Origin: ATM1 sp003577165
GTDB taxonomy: Bacteria; Armatimonadota; Fimbriimonadia; Fimbriimonadales; ATM1
Assembly: GCA_030263715.1 (NCBI GenBank)
Contig: SZPM01000002.1
Coordinates: 62,001 to 126,000 of the forward strand
Reading direction: 5' to 3'
Length of the DNA stretch: 64,000 nt
A program made the translations under genes and the position numbers. Position 1 is the stretch's first letter; each line of letters opens with the position of its first letter. Positions 33,578 to 41,589 of this stretch are shown one piece after another. The notes beneath the pieces are model-generated. The model saw nothing but the letters and a program-made list of their open reading frames with translations. It was not told the origin of the DNA and ran no database searches.

Positions 33578-34180
33578 ATGGACATCTACGACGCCTGGAA
33601 CGAATCACTCGAAGAGATAAAGCGCCAAGTGACAGGCGTCAACACCTGGACAGCCCTCAACGTCGCGGTCCCCGTCGCCCTGGATGACGGAGTATTCGTC
33701 CTCGGATTCCCCCGACAGGATGCGACCCTCATCGGACACCTTCGGATGGCGGGCACTCAGCGCATCATCGAGTCGGAGTTGTCCAAGCGGATCGGTTCGA
33801 CCGTGCGCCTCGACCTGATCGAGGGCATCACGATCAACGACTGGGAGGCGAAGAAAAGGCGAGAGGCCGAAGCCGAGAAGGTGCGCGCCCGCGACTCGGA
33901 GCGCTACACGCACGAGCGCATGTCGGCCCAGGCCTGGGAGGACGTATACGAGTCGCTGAGCCGTGAGTACGCTGCAACCCAAAACAAGGCCATGCCCCAG
34001 TTCAAGGCTGACCTCCTCGAGCGCTGCATACGCATCTGCGCTGAAGCGGTGGGAGCCCGCGAACTGGATGACGCCGAGCATCGCAACTTCGCCCGGTGCC
34101 TCGACCGAATCGGCCAGTACTGCGACGTCCCCTCTGCCATCGTCGCGCGGCTCGTCCTCGAACGAACCGGCAACTCTTGA
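33578..34180 (+). CDS. Hypothetical protein with a DnaA N-terminal/DnaX-tail-like domain
   Basis: I do not recognise this 200-residue protein as a named family. Residues 1-85 (AWNESLEEIKRQVTGVNTW, VALDDGVFVLGFPRQ, IIESELSKRIGSTVRLDLIE) follow the hydrophobic pattern of the DnaA domain I / DNA polymerase III tau C-terminal fold. A charged helix (residues 90-125) and a helical C-terminal domain with two Cys follow. It has TATAAT 9 nt upstream and is coupled through TTGA to the hydrolase behind it. A protein-interaction role is only inferred. Confidence 0.65.
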   Translation: MDIYDAWNESLEEIKRQVTGVNTWTALNVAVPVALDDGVFVLGFPRQDATLIGHLRMAGTQRIIESELSKRIGSTVRLDLIEGITINDWEAKKRREAEAEKVRARDSERYTHERMSAQAWEDVYESLSREYAATQNKAMPQFKADLLERCIRICAEAVGARELDDAEHRNFARCLDRIGQYCDVPSAIVARLVLERTGNS

Positions 34181-34968
34181 TCGAGGCTGTCATCCTGGGC
34201 TGTGGCACGAGCCACGGTGTGCCCATGGTGGGCTGCGGGTGCGACGTCTGCCGGAGCGACGACCCCCGAGACAAACGAACAAGGTGCGGCCTCATCCTCC
34301 GGTCCCCCACGACGACGGTCCTGGTGGACGCCCCGCCGGAACTCAGGCTGCAACTCGTCCGGGAGAGGGTGACCCGCCTGGACGCGATCCTGATCACTCA
34401 CTCCCACGCCGACCACATCATGGGCCTGGACGACGTCCGCCGCTTCAATGAGTTGCAGGGCGGGCCGATCCCCCTATTCGCCCAGGAGTCAGTCCTGAGG
34501 GACGTGGAGCGGGTCTTCCGGTACGCCTTCGCCCCTCCGGACCAGCCAGGGGGCGGCCTCCCCAGTTACGACCTCAGACCCGTCTCTCAACATCTCCAGG
34601 TCGGCGACATCCATATCGAGACCTTTCTCGTTCTGCACGGCTCCCTTCCTGTGCTCGGAATCCGGGCCGGCGACTTCGCCTACATCACGGACGTCAGCCG
34701 AATCCCTGCCGAGGCCCGTGACCTTCTGACAGGCCTCGGAACTTTGGTGCTGGATGCGACGCGCGAGGCCCCTCACCCGTCTCACCTTTGTCTGTCGGAA
34801 GCCATGGAACTGGCGCAGGAGATCGGGGCCGTGACCACCTACTTCACCCACCTCTCGCACGACTTCGGCTACGAGGAGACGTCCGCGAGACTCCCGCACG
34901 GCCAGCGTCTCGCTTTCGACGGACTGAGGATCCCGGTCGCGGGCGGCCATTCTCAAGGAAGTTCATAG
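34177..34968 (+). CDS. PhnP-like metallo-beta-lactamase-fold hydrolase
   Basis: The N-terminus GCGTSHGVPMVGCGCDVCRS has the Cys-rich structural zinc site of the PhnP/Rv-type branch. The metal motif THSHADHIMGLDDVRR follows (HxHxDH), with VLHGSLPVLGIR, AYITDVSRIP and LSHDFGYEE later. PhnP enzymes are cyclic phosphodiesterases; related proteins act on other phosphodiesters, so the substrate is not certain. The frame is open to 34096, but the TTG at 34177 overlaps the previous stop (TTGA) and fits the family N-terminus, giving 263 residues. Confidence 0.87.
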   Translation: MIEAVILGCGTSHGVPMVGCGCDVCRSDDPRDKRTRCGLILRSPTTTVLVDAPPELRLQLVRERVTRLDAILITHSHADHIMGLDDVRRFNELQGGPIPLFAQESVLRDVERVFRYAFAPPDQPGGGLPSYDLRPVSQHLQVGDIHIETFLVLHGSLPVLGIRAGDFAYITDVSRIPAEARDLLTGLGTLVLDATREAPHPSHLCLSEAMELAQEIGAVTTYFTHLSHDFGYEETSARLPHGQRLAFDGLRIPVAGGHSQGSS

Positions 34969-34975
34969 AAATCCC

Positions 34976-35003
34976 TAAAGAAGTACTTGCGATTTGCCGC
35001 AAA
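34976..35003 (+). promoter_or_regulatory. Sigma-28-like promoter before the sigma-factor operon
   Basis: TAAAGAAG at 34976-34983 and GCCGCAAA at 34996-35003 resemble the FliA consensus (TAAAGTTT and GCCGATAA), with a 12-nt spacer instead of 11. It lies before the operon that encodes a FliA/WhiG sigma factor, so autoregulation is possible. Confidence 0.45.
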
Positions 35004-35115
35004 TGAAAAGAGGAGGAGTACCGGGGCGAGCCGAGCGGCATGCCCTTGTCGTCGACGGATGGTTGGATATGAGTCGCTCCGATTGCGAGGACGCACACCC
35101 AGTGGAGGAGCCACT

Positions 35116-35361
35116 TTGCCGAAGCTAATCGGACTGTGCTGCGCCCTGGTGGCGCTGGCAGGTGGTATCGTCGCGCACGTTGAGCCGGGCACGGCCCTGC
35201 TCAGAGCGGCGATCGCCTTTGTGGCCGGCAGCCTCTTGACCCAGTTCTGGTACGTCTTCTTAGCCGCGAGGATCACTTCCGCAACCGAACTACTGCAAAC
35301 TACAATGGATACGGAAGAAGCACCATCTCCCGAAGCGGAAGCAGAGGAAAAGGCAGCGTAG
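35116..35361 (+). CDS. Small two-helix membrane protein before the sigma gene
   Basis: This 81-residue protein has two hydrophobic segments (LIGLCCALVALAGGIVAHV and AAIAFVAGSLLTQFWYVFLA) and an acidic tail (EEAPSPEAEAEEKAA). I chose a TTG at 35116 because GGAGGAG lies 6 nt upstream; the frame is open to 34987. It ends 15 nt before the sigma gene. I do not recognise the family. Its position suggests a link to motility or to sigma control (inference only). Confidence 0.65.
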   Translation: MPKLIGLCCALVALAGGIVAHVEPGTALLRAAIAFVAGSLLTQFWYVFLAARITSATELLQTTMDTEEAPSPEAEAEEKAA

Positions 35362-35376
35362 CAAGGAGAGATACGA

Positions 35377-36162
35377 ATGCCCGGCTTGGCGAAAGAACAT
35401 CTCGACCGTTTGTGGATAGCGTTCAAGGAGCAGGGCGATTCGACCGCTCGGGAAGAAATCATCGGCAACTACGCCCACCTGGTTAAGATCACCGCTGGGC
35501 GCGTCGTGAGTTCGATGCCGAACGGACTCGACCGAGAGGACTTATACAGCGCCGGAGCATTTGGACTAATCAAGGCGGTTGACCAGTTCGATCCCGGCCG
35601 AGATGTCAAATTCGAAACCTACGCGATTGCGCTGATCCGCGGAGCGATCCTGGAGATGCTCCGAGGAGAGGATTGGGTACCCCGCTCGATACGCGAAAAA
35701 CTCAAACTTCTCGATCGAACGCTTATCGAGTTGGAAGGCAAGTTGGGACGCGCCCCCACCGAAACCGAAATCGCTGAGTCGATGGGTGTCACCGAAGACG
35801 AACTCTCGATCATCATTCAGCAGGCATCCAGGACAGGCGTGCTGTCGCTCGACGATGTAATGGCGAGCGTCGACGGCGAAGAACACATTCACTTTATTGA
35901 TCTCATCGTGGATGAGAACTCCAACCCGGAGCAGGAAACGGAAGGCCGAGAGGTTCGCAGGATTCTCTGCGAAGGAGTGGACAAACTGCCGGAGCGCGAG
36001 CGCCTCGTGGTCGCCCTGTACTACTACGAAGGTCTAACGTTCCGTGAAATCGGTCAGGTGCTGGGGGTGAGCGAAAGTCGCGTCTACCAATTGCACACCC
36101 AGGCGATGACGAGAGTCAAAGCCCATATTCATGCCCAAGGCGGCATCTACGCCGCCTTCTAA
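35377..36162 (+). CDS. FliA/WhiG-family RNA polymerase sigma factor
   Basis: This 261-residue group 3 sigma factor has region 2 (LVKITAGRVVSSMPNGLDRE, AGAFGLIKAVDQFDPGRDVK, FETYAIALIRGAILEMLRGE with the DNA-melting WVPRSIR), region 3, and region 4 (LPERERLVVALYYYEGLTFR, EIGQVLGVSESRVYQLHTQA). The pattern is FliA/WhiG, the class that reads flagellar late genes or, in actinobacteria, sporulation genes. With flagellin in the same window a flagellar role is likely. AGGAG precedes the ATG. Three small genes surround it in the same direction. No anti-sigma FlgM is recognisable. Confidence 0.94.
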   Translation: MPGLAKEHLDRLWIAFKEQGDSTAREEIIGNYAHLVKITAGRVVSSMPNGLDREDLYSAGAFGLIKAVDQFDPGRDVKFETYAIALIRGAILEMLRGEDWVPRSIREKLKLLDRTLIELEGKLGRAPTETEIAESMGVTEDELSIIIQQASRTGVLSLDDVMASVDGEEHIHFIDLIVDENSNPEQETEGREVRRILCEGVDKLPERERLVVALYYYEGLTFREIGQVLGVSESRVYQLHTQAMTRVKAHIHAQGGIYAAF

Positions 36163-36181
36163 TCCCGACCGGAGGCCAACC

Positions 36182-36415
36182 ATGGCCTTTGATTCACCGA
36201 ACATCCAGCGAGTCGACCCCTACAGCAGAATGGCGGATCGCGTCGCCCCGACGGAGCATCAGCGCGACCGTCGTCGCCGACACGACCAAGAGTCCCAAGA
36301 TGAGCCGACGGACGTCGTGGAACTGCACGACCCCGCCCCACCCGAAGACGAGGATTCCTCGCAGTCTGAACCCGACGACGGCGAGGCGAAAACTGACCTC
36401 GACATCTCCATCTAA
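36182..36415 (+). CDS. Small acidic hypothetical protein
   Basis: This 77-residue, highly polar protein has a basic stretch (HQRDRRRRHDQ) followed by a Pro/Asp/Glu-rich acidic tail (HDPAPPEDEDSSQSEPDDGE). It is probably unstructured and has no recognised family. The ATG at 36182 has GGAGG 6 nt upstream. It follows the sigma gene by 19 nt. Its small size and its place next to a FliA-type sigma make it a candidate for an accessory factor, but no FlgM similarity is visible. Confidence 0.6.
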   Translation: MAFDSPNIQRVDPYSRMADRVAPTEHQRDRRRRHDQESQDEPTDVVELHDPAPPEDEDSSQSEPDDGEAKTDLDISI

Positions 36416-36454
36416 GGTGGCCCCACGGTTGCCGGGGGTAATCTTTCCTCACCG

Positions 36455-36622
36455 ATGAATCGAGACCTGGGCATCAACCGATGGATTGTGATCATCGTCC
36501 TGCTGGCGATCGGAATCGCTCTCGCGTACTACTTCTCCGGCTCAGGCTTTACAACCGAGGGGCAGAAGGTGCGATCGGCATCCGACGTCCAGAAGACGGA
36601 AGCGCCGAATCAGGGCCGCTAA
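36455..36622 (+). CDS. Small single-pass membrane protein (55 residues)
   Basis: The frame runs from ATG at 36455 to TAA at 36622: a short lead, one clear TM helix (WIVIIVLLAIGIALAYYFSG) and a polar tail (SASDVQKTEAPNQGR). TAATCT lies 10 nt upstream, and the SD is weak. The composition (one contiguous helix with charged ends) supports a real protein. The family is unknown. It is the last gene in the sigma cluster. Confidence 0.6.
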   Translation: MNRDLGINRWIVIIVLLAIGIALAYYFSGSGFTTEGQKVRSASDVQKTEAPNQGR

Positions 36623-36651
36623 GCGCGGCCAGAGCCAATAAGGAACGAAGA

Positions 36652-36678
36652 GCGAAGGCGGGTCGTGCCCTCCTTCGC
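36652..36678. terminator. Bidirectional hairpin between convergent small genes
   Basis: GCGAAGG pairs with CCTTCGC around an inner GGG/CCC. On the minus strand it is followed by TCTTCGTTCC. No long T tract exists on either side, so termination strength is doubtful. Confidence 0.45.
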
Positions 36679-36706
36679 CCCCCCTGCTTCGGGCAAGCCG
36701 CTGAGG

Positions 36707-36913
36707 CTACTTGCCTTCTTTGATGTCCGTAGCCTTGTTGAAGGTCTCTTCGTTGATGAACTTGAAGAGCTTCATGCCGTTGTACTCGGCAACGAACTGA
36801 TATCGAGTCTGGGTCGCTCCGCTTTTCGTCTTTCGAGTCGTCTTCTTCTTGACGATATTCGCTTCAGGCACCTTGACCTTGGAGCGGCTCTTCACATCGT
36901 AAAATTCGATCAT
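36707..36913 (-). CDS. Small basic hypothetical protein (68 residues)
   Basis: This Lys-rich small protein reads IEFYDVKSRSKVKVPEANI, then KKTTRKTKSGATQTRYQFVA and NGMKLFKFINEETF. The alternation suggests a compact beta fold, and the basic centre could bind nucleic acid. I have seen similar short proteins in related genomes but cannot name the family. A strong GGGAGGAA lies 4 nt before the ATG. A 7-bp hairpin (36933-36950) sits just upstream of that SD. Confidence 0.75.
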   Translation of the reverse strand: MIEFYDVKSRSKVKVPEANIVKKKTTRKTKSGATQTRYQFVAEYNGMKLFKFINEETFNKATDIKEGK

Positions 36914-36932
36914 TGATTCCTCCCATTCGCTT

Positions 36933-36950
36933 GGCCGGTGCGGACCGGCC
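36933..36950 (-). promoter_or_regulatory. 5' UTR hairpin before the 68-residue gene
   Basis: GGCCGGT pairs with ACCGGCC around a 4-nt loop, about 20 nt before the start codon and immediately 5' of the SD region. A second hairpin (CCGGGG/CCCCGG) lies near 37000. The arrangement resembles that before flagellin. Confidence 0.4.
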
Positions 36951-37109
36951 GCGTCGCTGATTTCATGAGTTCGCGTACGATTCGTCGTCGGCCTGACTTA
37001 CCGGGGCGGGCCCCGGCGGTCGCTCAGCCTACACACGAGACGATTTTACGCCTAAGAAAGAACCTCCGAGGGCGGAAAAACGGCCTCAAACGACATAATT
37101 TGGGGGAGA

Positions 37110-37613
37110 GTGGACAGGCTCGCTTGTAACGTCGTGGCCCCGGAGGAGGCCGAAGCATTCGTCCTCCGGGCGGTCGAGCGGCTCAAGCAGTTGGGCATGA
37201 GGATCACCGAACCCAGGCGGATGGTCCTGAAAGTGCTGGCCACGACGCGCAAGCCTCTCGGCGCCTACCAGATCCGGGATAGGGTCCTCGAGAGCGGGGG
37301 GCGGATCGACGTCGCCAGCGTCTACCGAATCCTCGCCAGCCTCGTCGAGAGCCACCTCGCCCACCACATTGGGGCGGTAGACGGCTACCTCGCCTGCAGT
37401 TCCCCTCACGTCGAGGGCGAGATCCAGCACCTCATCTGCGAGGACTGCGGATGCGTCGAGGAGCTCTCCATGCCCTCCTCGGTCAGCCGAGCCATCGACG
37501 CCGCCCTGGGTGGCACAGGCTTCGAATCCCGCGTCACCCGAGTCGAGGTCCAGGGGGTCTGCGACCACTGCCAATCGGCCCGCGCCCAGGGCCGGAAGAC
37601 CAGGCAAAACTGA
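37110..37613 (+). CDS. Fur-family metal-responsive transcriptional regulator
   Basis: The N-terminal winged helix (KQLGMRITEPRRMVLKVLA, then RIDVASVYRILASLVES) is typical of Fur/Zur/PerR. The C-terminal dimerisation and metal region has CEDCGCVEELS and the late CDHCQSARAQG, giving the two CxxC pairs of a structural zinc site, and an HHIGAVDGYLACSSPHVEGE segment that supplies sensing ligands. Whether the metal is Zn, Fe or Mn cannot be decided. The GTG at 37110 is preceded by GGGGGAG and by TAATTT 8 nt before it. No metal transporter is adjacent. Confidence 0.9.
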   Translation: MDRLACNVVAPEEAEAFVLRAVERLKQLGMRITEPRRMVLKVLATTRKPLGAYQIRDRVLESGGRIDVASVYRILASLVESHLAHHIGAVDGYLACSSPHVEGEIQHLICEDCGCVEELSMPSSVSRAIDAALGGTGFESRVTRVEVQGVCDHCQSARAQGRKTRQN

Positions 37614-37686
37614 CAGCGACGCCCCATCCGTGATAGACTCGGCTCAGTTTTGCGGCTTTTCGCCGCTTTAGGAGCGTTTTCTACCG

Positions 37687-37953
37687 ATGCCGATGCCCTC
37701 CGTCATCAACGTCGGGTTCTACAACTACGTCGTGTCCAGTCAGATCGTGGCCCTCGTGAGCAGCGAGTCCGCGCCCATGCGGCGGCTCGTCCAGAGGATG
37801 CGCGAGACCGACCACCTGATTGACGCGACCCAGGGCCGAAAGACGAAGTGCGTGATCTTCACCTCCGGCGCCCACGTTGTGCTTTCGGCGATCTCCCAGG
37901 AGACCCTGGCCAAGCGGCTTCTCAGCGCTGAGATGGCGCCGGAGGAAGAGTGA
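37687..37953 (+). CDS. remA: RemA family regulator (DUF370)
   Basis: RemA is a DNA-binding protein that activates biofilm matrix genes in Bacillus. The family pattern is clear: INVGFYNYVVSSQIVALVSS, SAPMRRLVQRMRETDHLIDA, TQGRKTKCVIFTSGAHVVLS, AISQETLAKRLL. The length, 88 residues, is typical. It overlaps mreB by 4 nt (GTGA), so RemA and MreB are translationally coupled here, whereas in Firmicutes remA usually neighbours gmk. A small hairpin (GCGGC/GCCGC, 37652-37666) lies upstream, and AGGAG lies 12 nt before the ATG. Confidence 0.92.
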   Translation: MPMPSVINVGFYNYVVSSQIVALVSSESAPMRRLVQRMRETDHLIDATQGRKTKCVIFTSGAHVVLSAISQETLAKRLLSAEMAPEEE

Positions 37954-39008
37954 AGCGAATTCGAGAGTTGATCGAGAAACTTCTCGGATACATCACGGAA
38001 GACCTCGGGATCGATCTTGGGACGGCAAACACCCTCGTGTACGCCGAGGGCCGCGGGATCGTGCTTCGCGAGCCCAGCGTCGTGGCCGTGGACAACGATT
38101 CGGGGGCGGTGCTTGCCGTGGGCGAAGAGGCCCAGAGGATGCTCGGGCGCACACCCGCCTCGATTAAAGCGATACGTCCGCTCAAGGACGGGGTGATCGC
38201 AGACTACGACCAGACTCAGGCGATGCTTCGCTACTACATCGGCAAGGCGGAGCAGCGAAAGTGGGCGCTCCACAAAGTCGTCGTTGGAGTTCCGAGCGGA
38301 GTCACGGAAGTCGAACAGCGAGCGGTTATCGAGGCATGCCTCCGCGCAGGCGCGACGCGCGCCTACGTCATCGAGGAGCCCATGGCGGCGGCGATCGGGG
38401 CCGGACTCCCGGTGGCTGAGCCGACCGGCTCAATGATCGTGGACATTGGGGGGGGCACAACGGAAGTCGCCATCATCTCTCTCGCAGGCATTGTCAGCAG
38501 TCGCAGCGTTCGCGTCGCGGGAGATGAAATTGACGAGGCGATTTCGAATTACGTGCGCCGAGCCTTCAACCTCTATATCGGGGAGCGCAGCGCGGAGAAG
38601 GCGAAGATCGAAGTCGGCGCGGCTTATCCCCTTGAAGAGGACCTTACGACGGAAGTGCGTGGACGAGACCTACTCACCGGTCTACCCCGCAGCGCGATCA
38701 TCAGCAGCGAGGACGTCCGACTTGCGATTCAAGAACAACTGTACGCCATCGTTGATGCCGTCAAGTTGACGCTGGAGTCAGCCCCCCCGGAACTTTCCGC
38801 CGACATCATCCATCGCGGCATCGTTCTGGCAGGCGGCGGCGCACTGCTTCGCGGGATCGACAGGCTGATTGCGGATGAAACCGGCATCCCGGTTCTCGTG
38901 GCGCACGACCCGCTGAGTTGCGTCGTCATCGGCACAGGTCGGGTCTTGGAGGAAATCCAGCACAACCGGCAACTTGAGAAAGTTCTCAGCCAAGCGAATC
39001 GGGAATGA
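37950..39008 (+). CDS. mreB: Rod shape-determining actin homologue MreB
   Basis: MreB forms membrane-bound filaments that direct lateral wall synthesis. Actin-fold phosphate loops are present: LGIDLGTANTLVYAEGRGIV, GVPSGVTEVEQRAVIEA, MIVDIGGGTTEVAIISL and GIVLAGGGALLRGID. An amphipathic N-terminus (MKRIRELIEKLLGYI) fits membrane attachment. The length is 352 residues. The start GTG overlaps the remA stop; the stop overlaps mreC (ATGA). Confidence 0.97.
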   Translation: MKRIRELIEKLLGYITEDLGIDLGTANTLVYAEGRGIVLREPSVVAVDNDSGAVLAVGEEAQRMLGRTPASIKAIRPLKDGVIADYDQTQAMLRYYIGKAEQRKWALHKVVVGVPSGVTEVEQRAVIEACLRAGATRAYVIEEPMAAAIGAGLPVAEPTGSMIVDIGGGTTEVAIISLAGIVSSRSVRVAGDEIDEAISNYVRRAFNLYIGERSAEKAKIEVGAAYPLEEDLTTEVRGRDLLTGLPRSAIISSEDVRLAIQEQLYAIVDAVKLTLESAPPELSADIIHRGIVLAGGGALLRGIDRLIADETGIPVLVAHDPLSCVVIGTGRVLEEIQHNRQLEKVLSQANRE

Positions 39009-39817
39009 AGAATCGCCCCCCCTGGATGGTCATCACAGCCCTCATCGTGTTGGGCTATGGAATCGGCTTGATCCAGACGCGGGCGAAAGACGCCGGGGGC
39101 GTCGACCTCTTTTCGCGGGTCGCACAGGGAATCTGCCGCCCAGGCGCCGCCTTCTTGACCTACGTGGCCGACTGGACCGGAGGTCTCGCGTCGGGTGTCT
39201 GGAGGGCGCCCGCGCTGACGCGCCGCGTCAACGAACTCGAAAACGAAGTTGCTCGACTGAAGTCCTCGATCCCGGAGCGAATGGCGCGCCTCGAGCGAGA
39301 GAACACCCGACTGCGAAGTCTGATGGGCATGCCCGCGCGGCTGATGGAGAAATCCGTCGGGGCGGACATCATCGGATATTTCCCGGACCAACACAGAATT
39401 CAACTGAACGTCGGTGAGAATGACGGAGTCAAACCGGGCGCGCCGGTTGTCGCCCCGCGCGGTTTGCTCGGCCAAGTCGTCGAAACGTCGAAGACGATCT
39501 GCTATGCGAACCTAATCACGAACCCTGAATTCAGCGTCGGCGCGAGAGTGGCTCGCACGGAGTCGCAGGTGGTCGGCATAGTTCGGGGGAGGGGGGACGA
39601 CATCTTGATCCTGGAAGTCTATCCCGAAACGGCCGACGCTCAAGTCAACGATCGGCTCATCACTTCGGGGATCAGCGCAACATATCCTGAGGGGATCCTC
39701 ATCGGTACTGTCCTGGAGGTCTCGGTCGATCGGAACTACGGCATCCGCCAAGCGCGAGTGATTCCTTCTGCGAACATGGCGAAGGTGCGTGAAGTGCGGG
39801 TGTTGATTCGGCCATGA
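39005..39817 (+). CDS. mreC: Rod shape-determining protein MreC
   Basis: MreC is a bitopic membrane protein of the elongasome. It has an N-terminal TM (WMVITALIVLGYGIGLI), a coiled coil (VNELENEVARLKSSIPERMA) and a beta domain with VGENDGVKPGAPVVAPRGLL, GQVVETSKTICYANLITNPE and DRLITSGISATYPEGILIG. The length is 270 residues. It is coupled to mreB and mreD by 4-nt overlaps. Confidence 0.94.
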   Translation: MKNRPPWMVITALIVLGYGIGLIQTRAKDAGGVDLFSRVAQGICRPGAAFLTYVADWTGGLASGVWRAPALTRRVNELENEVARLKSSIPERMARLERENTRLRSLMGMPARLMEKSVGADIIGYFPDQHRIQLNVGENDGVKPGAPVVAPRGLLGQVVETSKTICYANLITNPEFSVGARVARTESQVVGIVRGRGDDILILEVYPETADAQVNDRLITSGISATYPEGILIGTVLEVSVDRNYGIRQARVIPSANMAKVREVRVLIRP

Positions 39818-40290
39818 GGCAAGCGCTCGCGCCCGCGATCTGGCTGGTGGCCGCCGCGAGCGCCCAAATCGCGCTTAGCGAACGGATCGGCCTCGGCTTT
39901 GCGCGGCCGGACTTCTTGCTCCTCTGCTCGATTTTCCTGTCGCTCCGAAGCGAGATCAACGGCGCCGCGGCCGTCGGGTTCTTTGCCGGATTCCTGCACG
40001 GCGCGGTTCTCAACGCTTCGCTTGGAATGCTGGTTGCGTCGAGGACGCTCACCGCAGTGATCGCGTCGAAACTCTTCTCCGCCCTCATCGACCCGGGGCC
40101 GTTCACGGCGGCGCTCGTCGTCGGGGCGTGCTCTCTTTTCGCCGGCATCCTCGCTCTCTTCCTGGGGAGTCCGCAGAACATTCTCGGACATCTGGCGGCT
40201 ACAATAGGAACGGCGATTTACAACGCAGTTCTCGCCGTCCCAGTGTACTGGCTCACCGTGCGAACGGCGAGAGCCGGGGCAAGGGGCTGA
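39814..40290 (+). CDS. mreD: Rod shape-determining protein MreD
   Basis: This 158-residue polytopic membrane protein with about five hydrophobic helices lies in the canonical position after mreC. ARPDFLLLCSIFLSLR and GFFAGFLHGAVLNASLGMLV follow the MreD pattern. Sequence conservation in MreD is low, so gene order contributes strongly to the call. No mrdA/rodA follows; glutamate dehydrogenase does. Confidence 0.87.
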   Translation: MRQALAPAIWLVAAASAQIALSERIGLGFARPDFLLLCSIFLSLRSEINGAAAVGFFAGFLHGAVLNASLGMLVASRTLTAVIASKLFSALIDPGPFTAALVVGACSLFAGILALFLGSPQNILGHLAATIGTAIYNAVLAVPVYWLTVRTARAGARG

Positions 40291-40316
40291 CAAAGAAGTC
40301 AGGAGATTCTCAATCA

Positions 40317-41588
40317 ATGTCATCCGGTACAAGCGACCCGAACAAGCCAAACGTGCTCGACATGGCGAGGCAGCAACTCGCAGTCGCAGCCAAACACCTC
40401 GACCTCGATGAAGGGCTCCACGCAGCCCTGGCTGTGCCGAAACGCCAACTCATCGTTAACTTCCCCGTCGTAATGGACAACGGAACGGTGGAAGTGTTTC
40501 AGGGTTATCGAGTTCAGCACAATCTCAGCAGAGGGCCGACTAAAGGCGGCATCCGATATCACCCCGATGTGGACATCGACGAAACGACCGCGCTGGCCAT
40601 GTGGATGACATGGAAGTGCGCAATCGCCGACATCCCCTACGGCGGCGCGAAGGGCGCAGTCAAGGTGAACACGAAGAAACTGAGTCGGCGAGAACTTGAG
40701 AAACTGACTCGGCGCTACGTCTCGGAAATCGGCATCATCATCGGCCCAAACGAGGACATCCCCGCGCCCGACATGGGGACGAATGCCCAGACGATGGCAT
40801 GGATCATGGACACCTACTCCATGCAGAGAGGCGCCACCTACACGGGCGTAGTCACCGGTAAACCGATTCCACTCGGCGGCTCTTTAGGACGTGAAGAGGC
40901 GACAGGACGCGGTGTCGTCACCAGCGCAGAGGAAGCCTGCAAGTTCCTCAACATCAGCATGGACGGCGCGCGAGTCGTAGTCCAAGGATTCGGCAATGTT
41001 GGTAGCCACGCAGCGCGGCTCATCGAGGAGAAGGGCGCAAAGGTAATCGCCGTATCAGACGCCACTGGCGCGATCTACAACCCCGGTGGCCTGCCGATCC
41101 ACACCTTAATCTCGCGATATGCTCATCGAGAGGGCGGCATTCGCGAGTTCGCGGAGTGCGACAAGATCACCAACGAAGAACTTCTCGAACTGGATTGCGA
41201 CATCCTCATCCCAGCGGCTACCGCAGAGCAGATCCACGAAGGGAATGCGAACAGGTTGAAAGCGAGGCTTGTCGTGGAAGGAGCCAACGGACCGACCACG
41301 CCGGCCGCAGACTCGATTCTGAGCGACAAGGGTGTTTTTGTCGTGCCCGACGTTCTGGCGAACGCGGGCGGTGTGATCGTCAGTTACTTCGAGTGGGTGC
41401 AGGACCTTGCCGCCTTCTTCTGGGAAGAGCATGAAGTGAACGCCAAACTCGAGCGCATCATGCGGAACAGTTTCCATAACGTCTTGACGACGATGCATCA
41501 ACACAAGACCGACATGCGCACGGCTGCGTACATCATCGGAGTCAAGCGCGTCGCGGATGCGACGATCACCCGAGGCATCTACCCGTAG
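40317..41588 (+). CDS. gdhA: Glu/Leu/Phe/Val dehydrogenase (glutamate dehydrogenase)
   Basis: This enzyme catalyses the reversible NAD(P)-dependent deamination of glutamate. Landmarks are YRVQHNLSRGPTKGGIRYHP, IPYGGAKGAVKVN with the catalytic Lys, PAPDMGTNAQTMAWIMDTYS, the Rossmann motif VVQGFGNVGSHAARLIEEKG and the C-terminal DVLANAGGVIVSYFEWVQ. The frame is open to 40128 inside mreD, but the ATG at 40317 with AGGAG upstream gives the normal 423 residues. It may be part of the mre transcript. The cofactor (NAD or NADP) is not certain. Confidence 0.94.
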   Translation: MSSGTSDPNKPNVLDMARQQLAVAAKHLDLDEGLHAALAVPKRQLIVNFPVVMDNGTVEVFQGYRVQHNLSRGPTKGGIRYHPDVDIDETTALAMWMTWKCAIADIPYGGAKGAVKVNTKKLSRRELEKLTRRYVSEIGIIIGPNEDIPAPDMGTNAQTMAWIMDTYSMQRGATYTGVVTGKPIPLGGSLGREEATGRGVVTSAEEACKFLNISMDGARVVVQGFGNVGSHAARLIEEKGAKVIAVSDATGAIYNPGGLPIHTLISRYAHREGGIREFAECDKITNEELLELDCDILIPAATAEQIHEGNANRLKARLVVEGANGPTTPAADSILSDKGVFVVPDVLANAGGVIVSYFEWVQDLAAFFWEEHEVNAKLERIMRNSFHNVLTTMHQHKTDMRTAAYIIGVKRVADATITRGIYP

Positions 41589-41589
41589 C

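Noticed and set aside
37652..37666. Terminator before remA
   Set aside because: The stem is 5 bp and the following T run is three bases; too weak to call.
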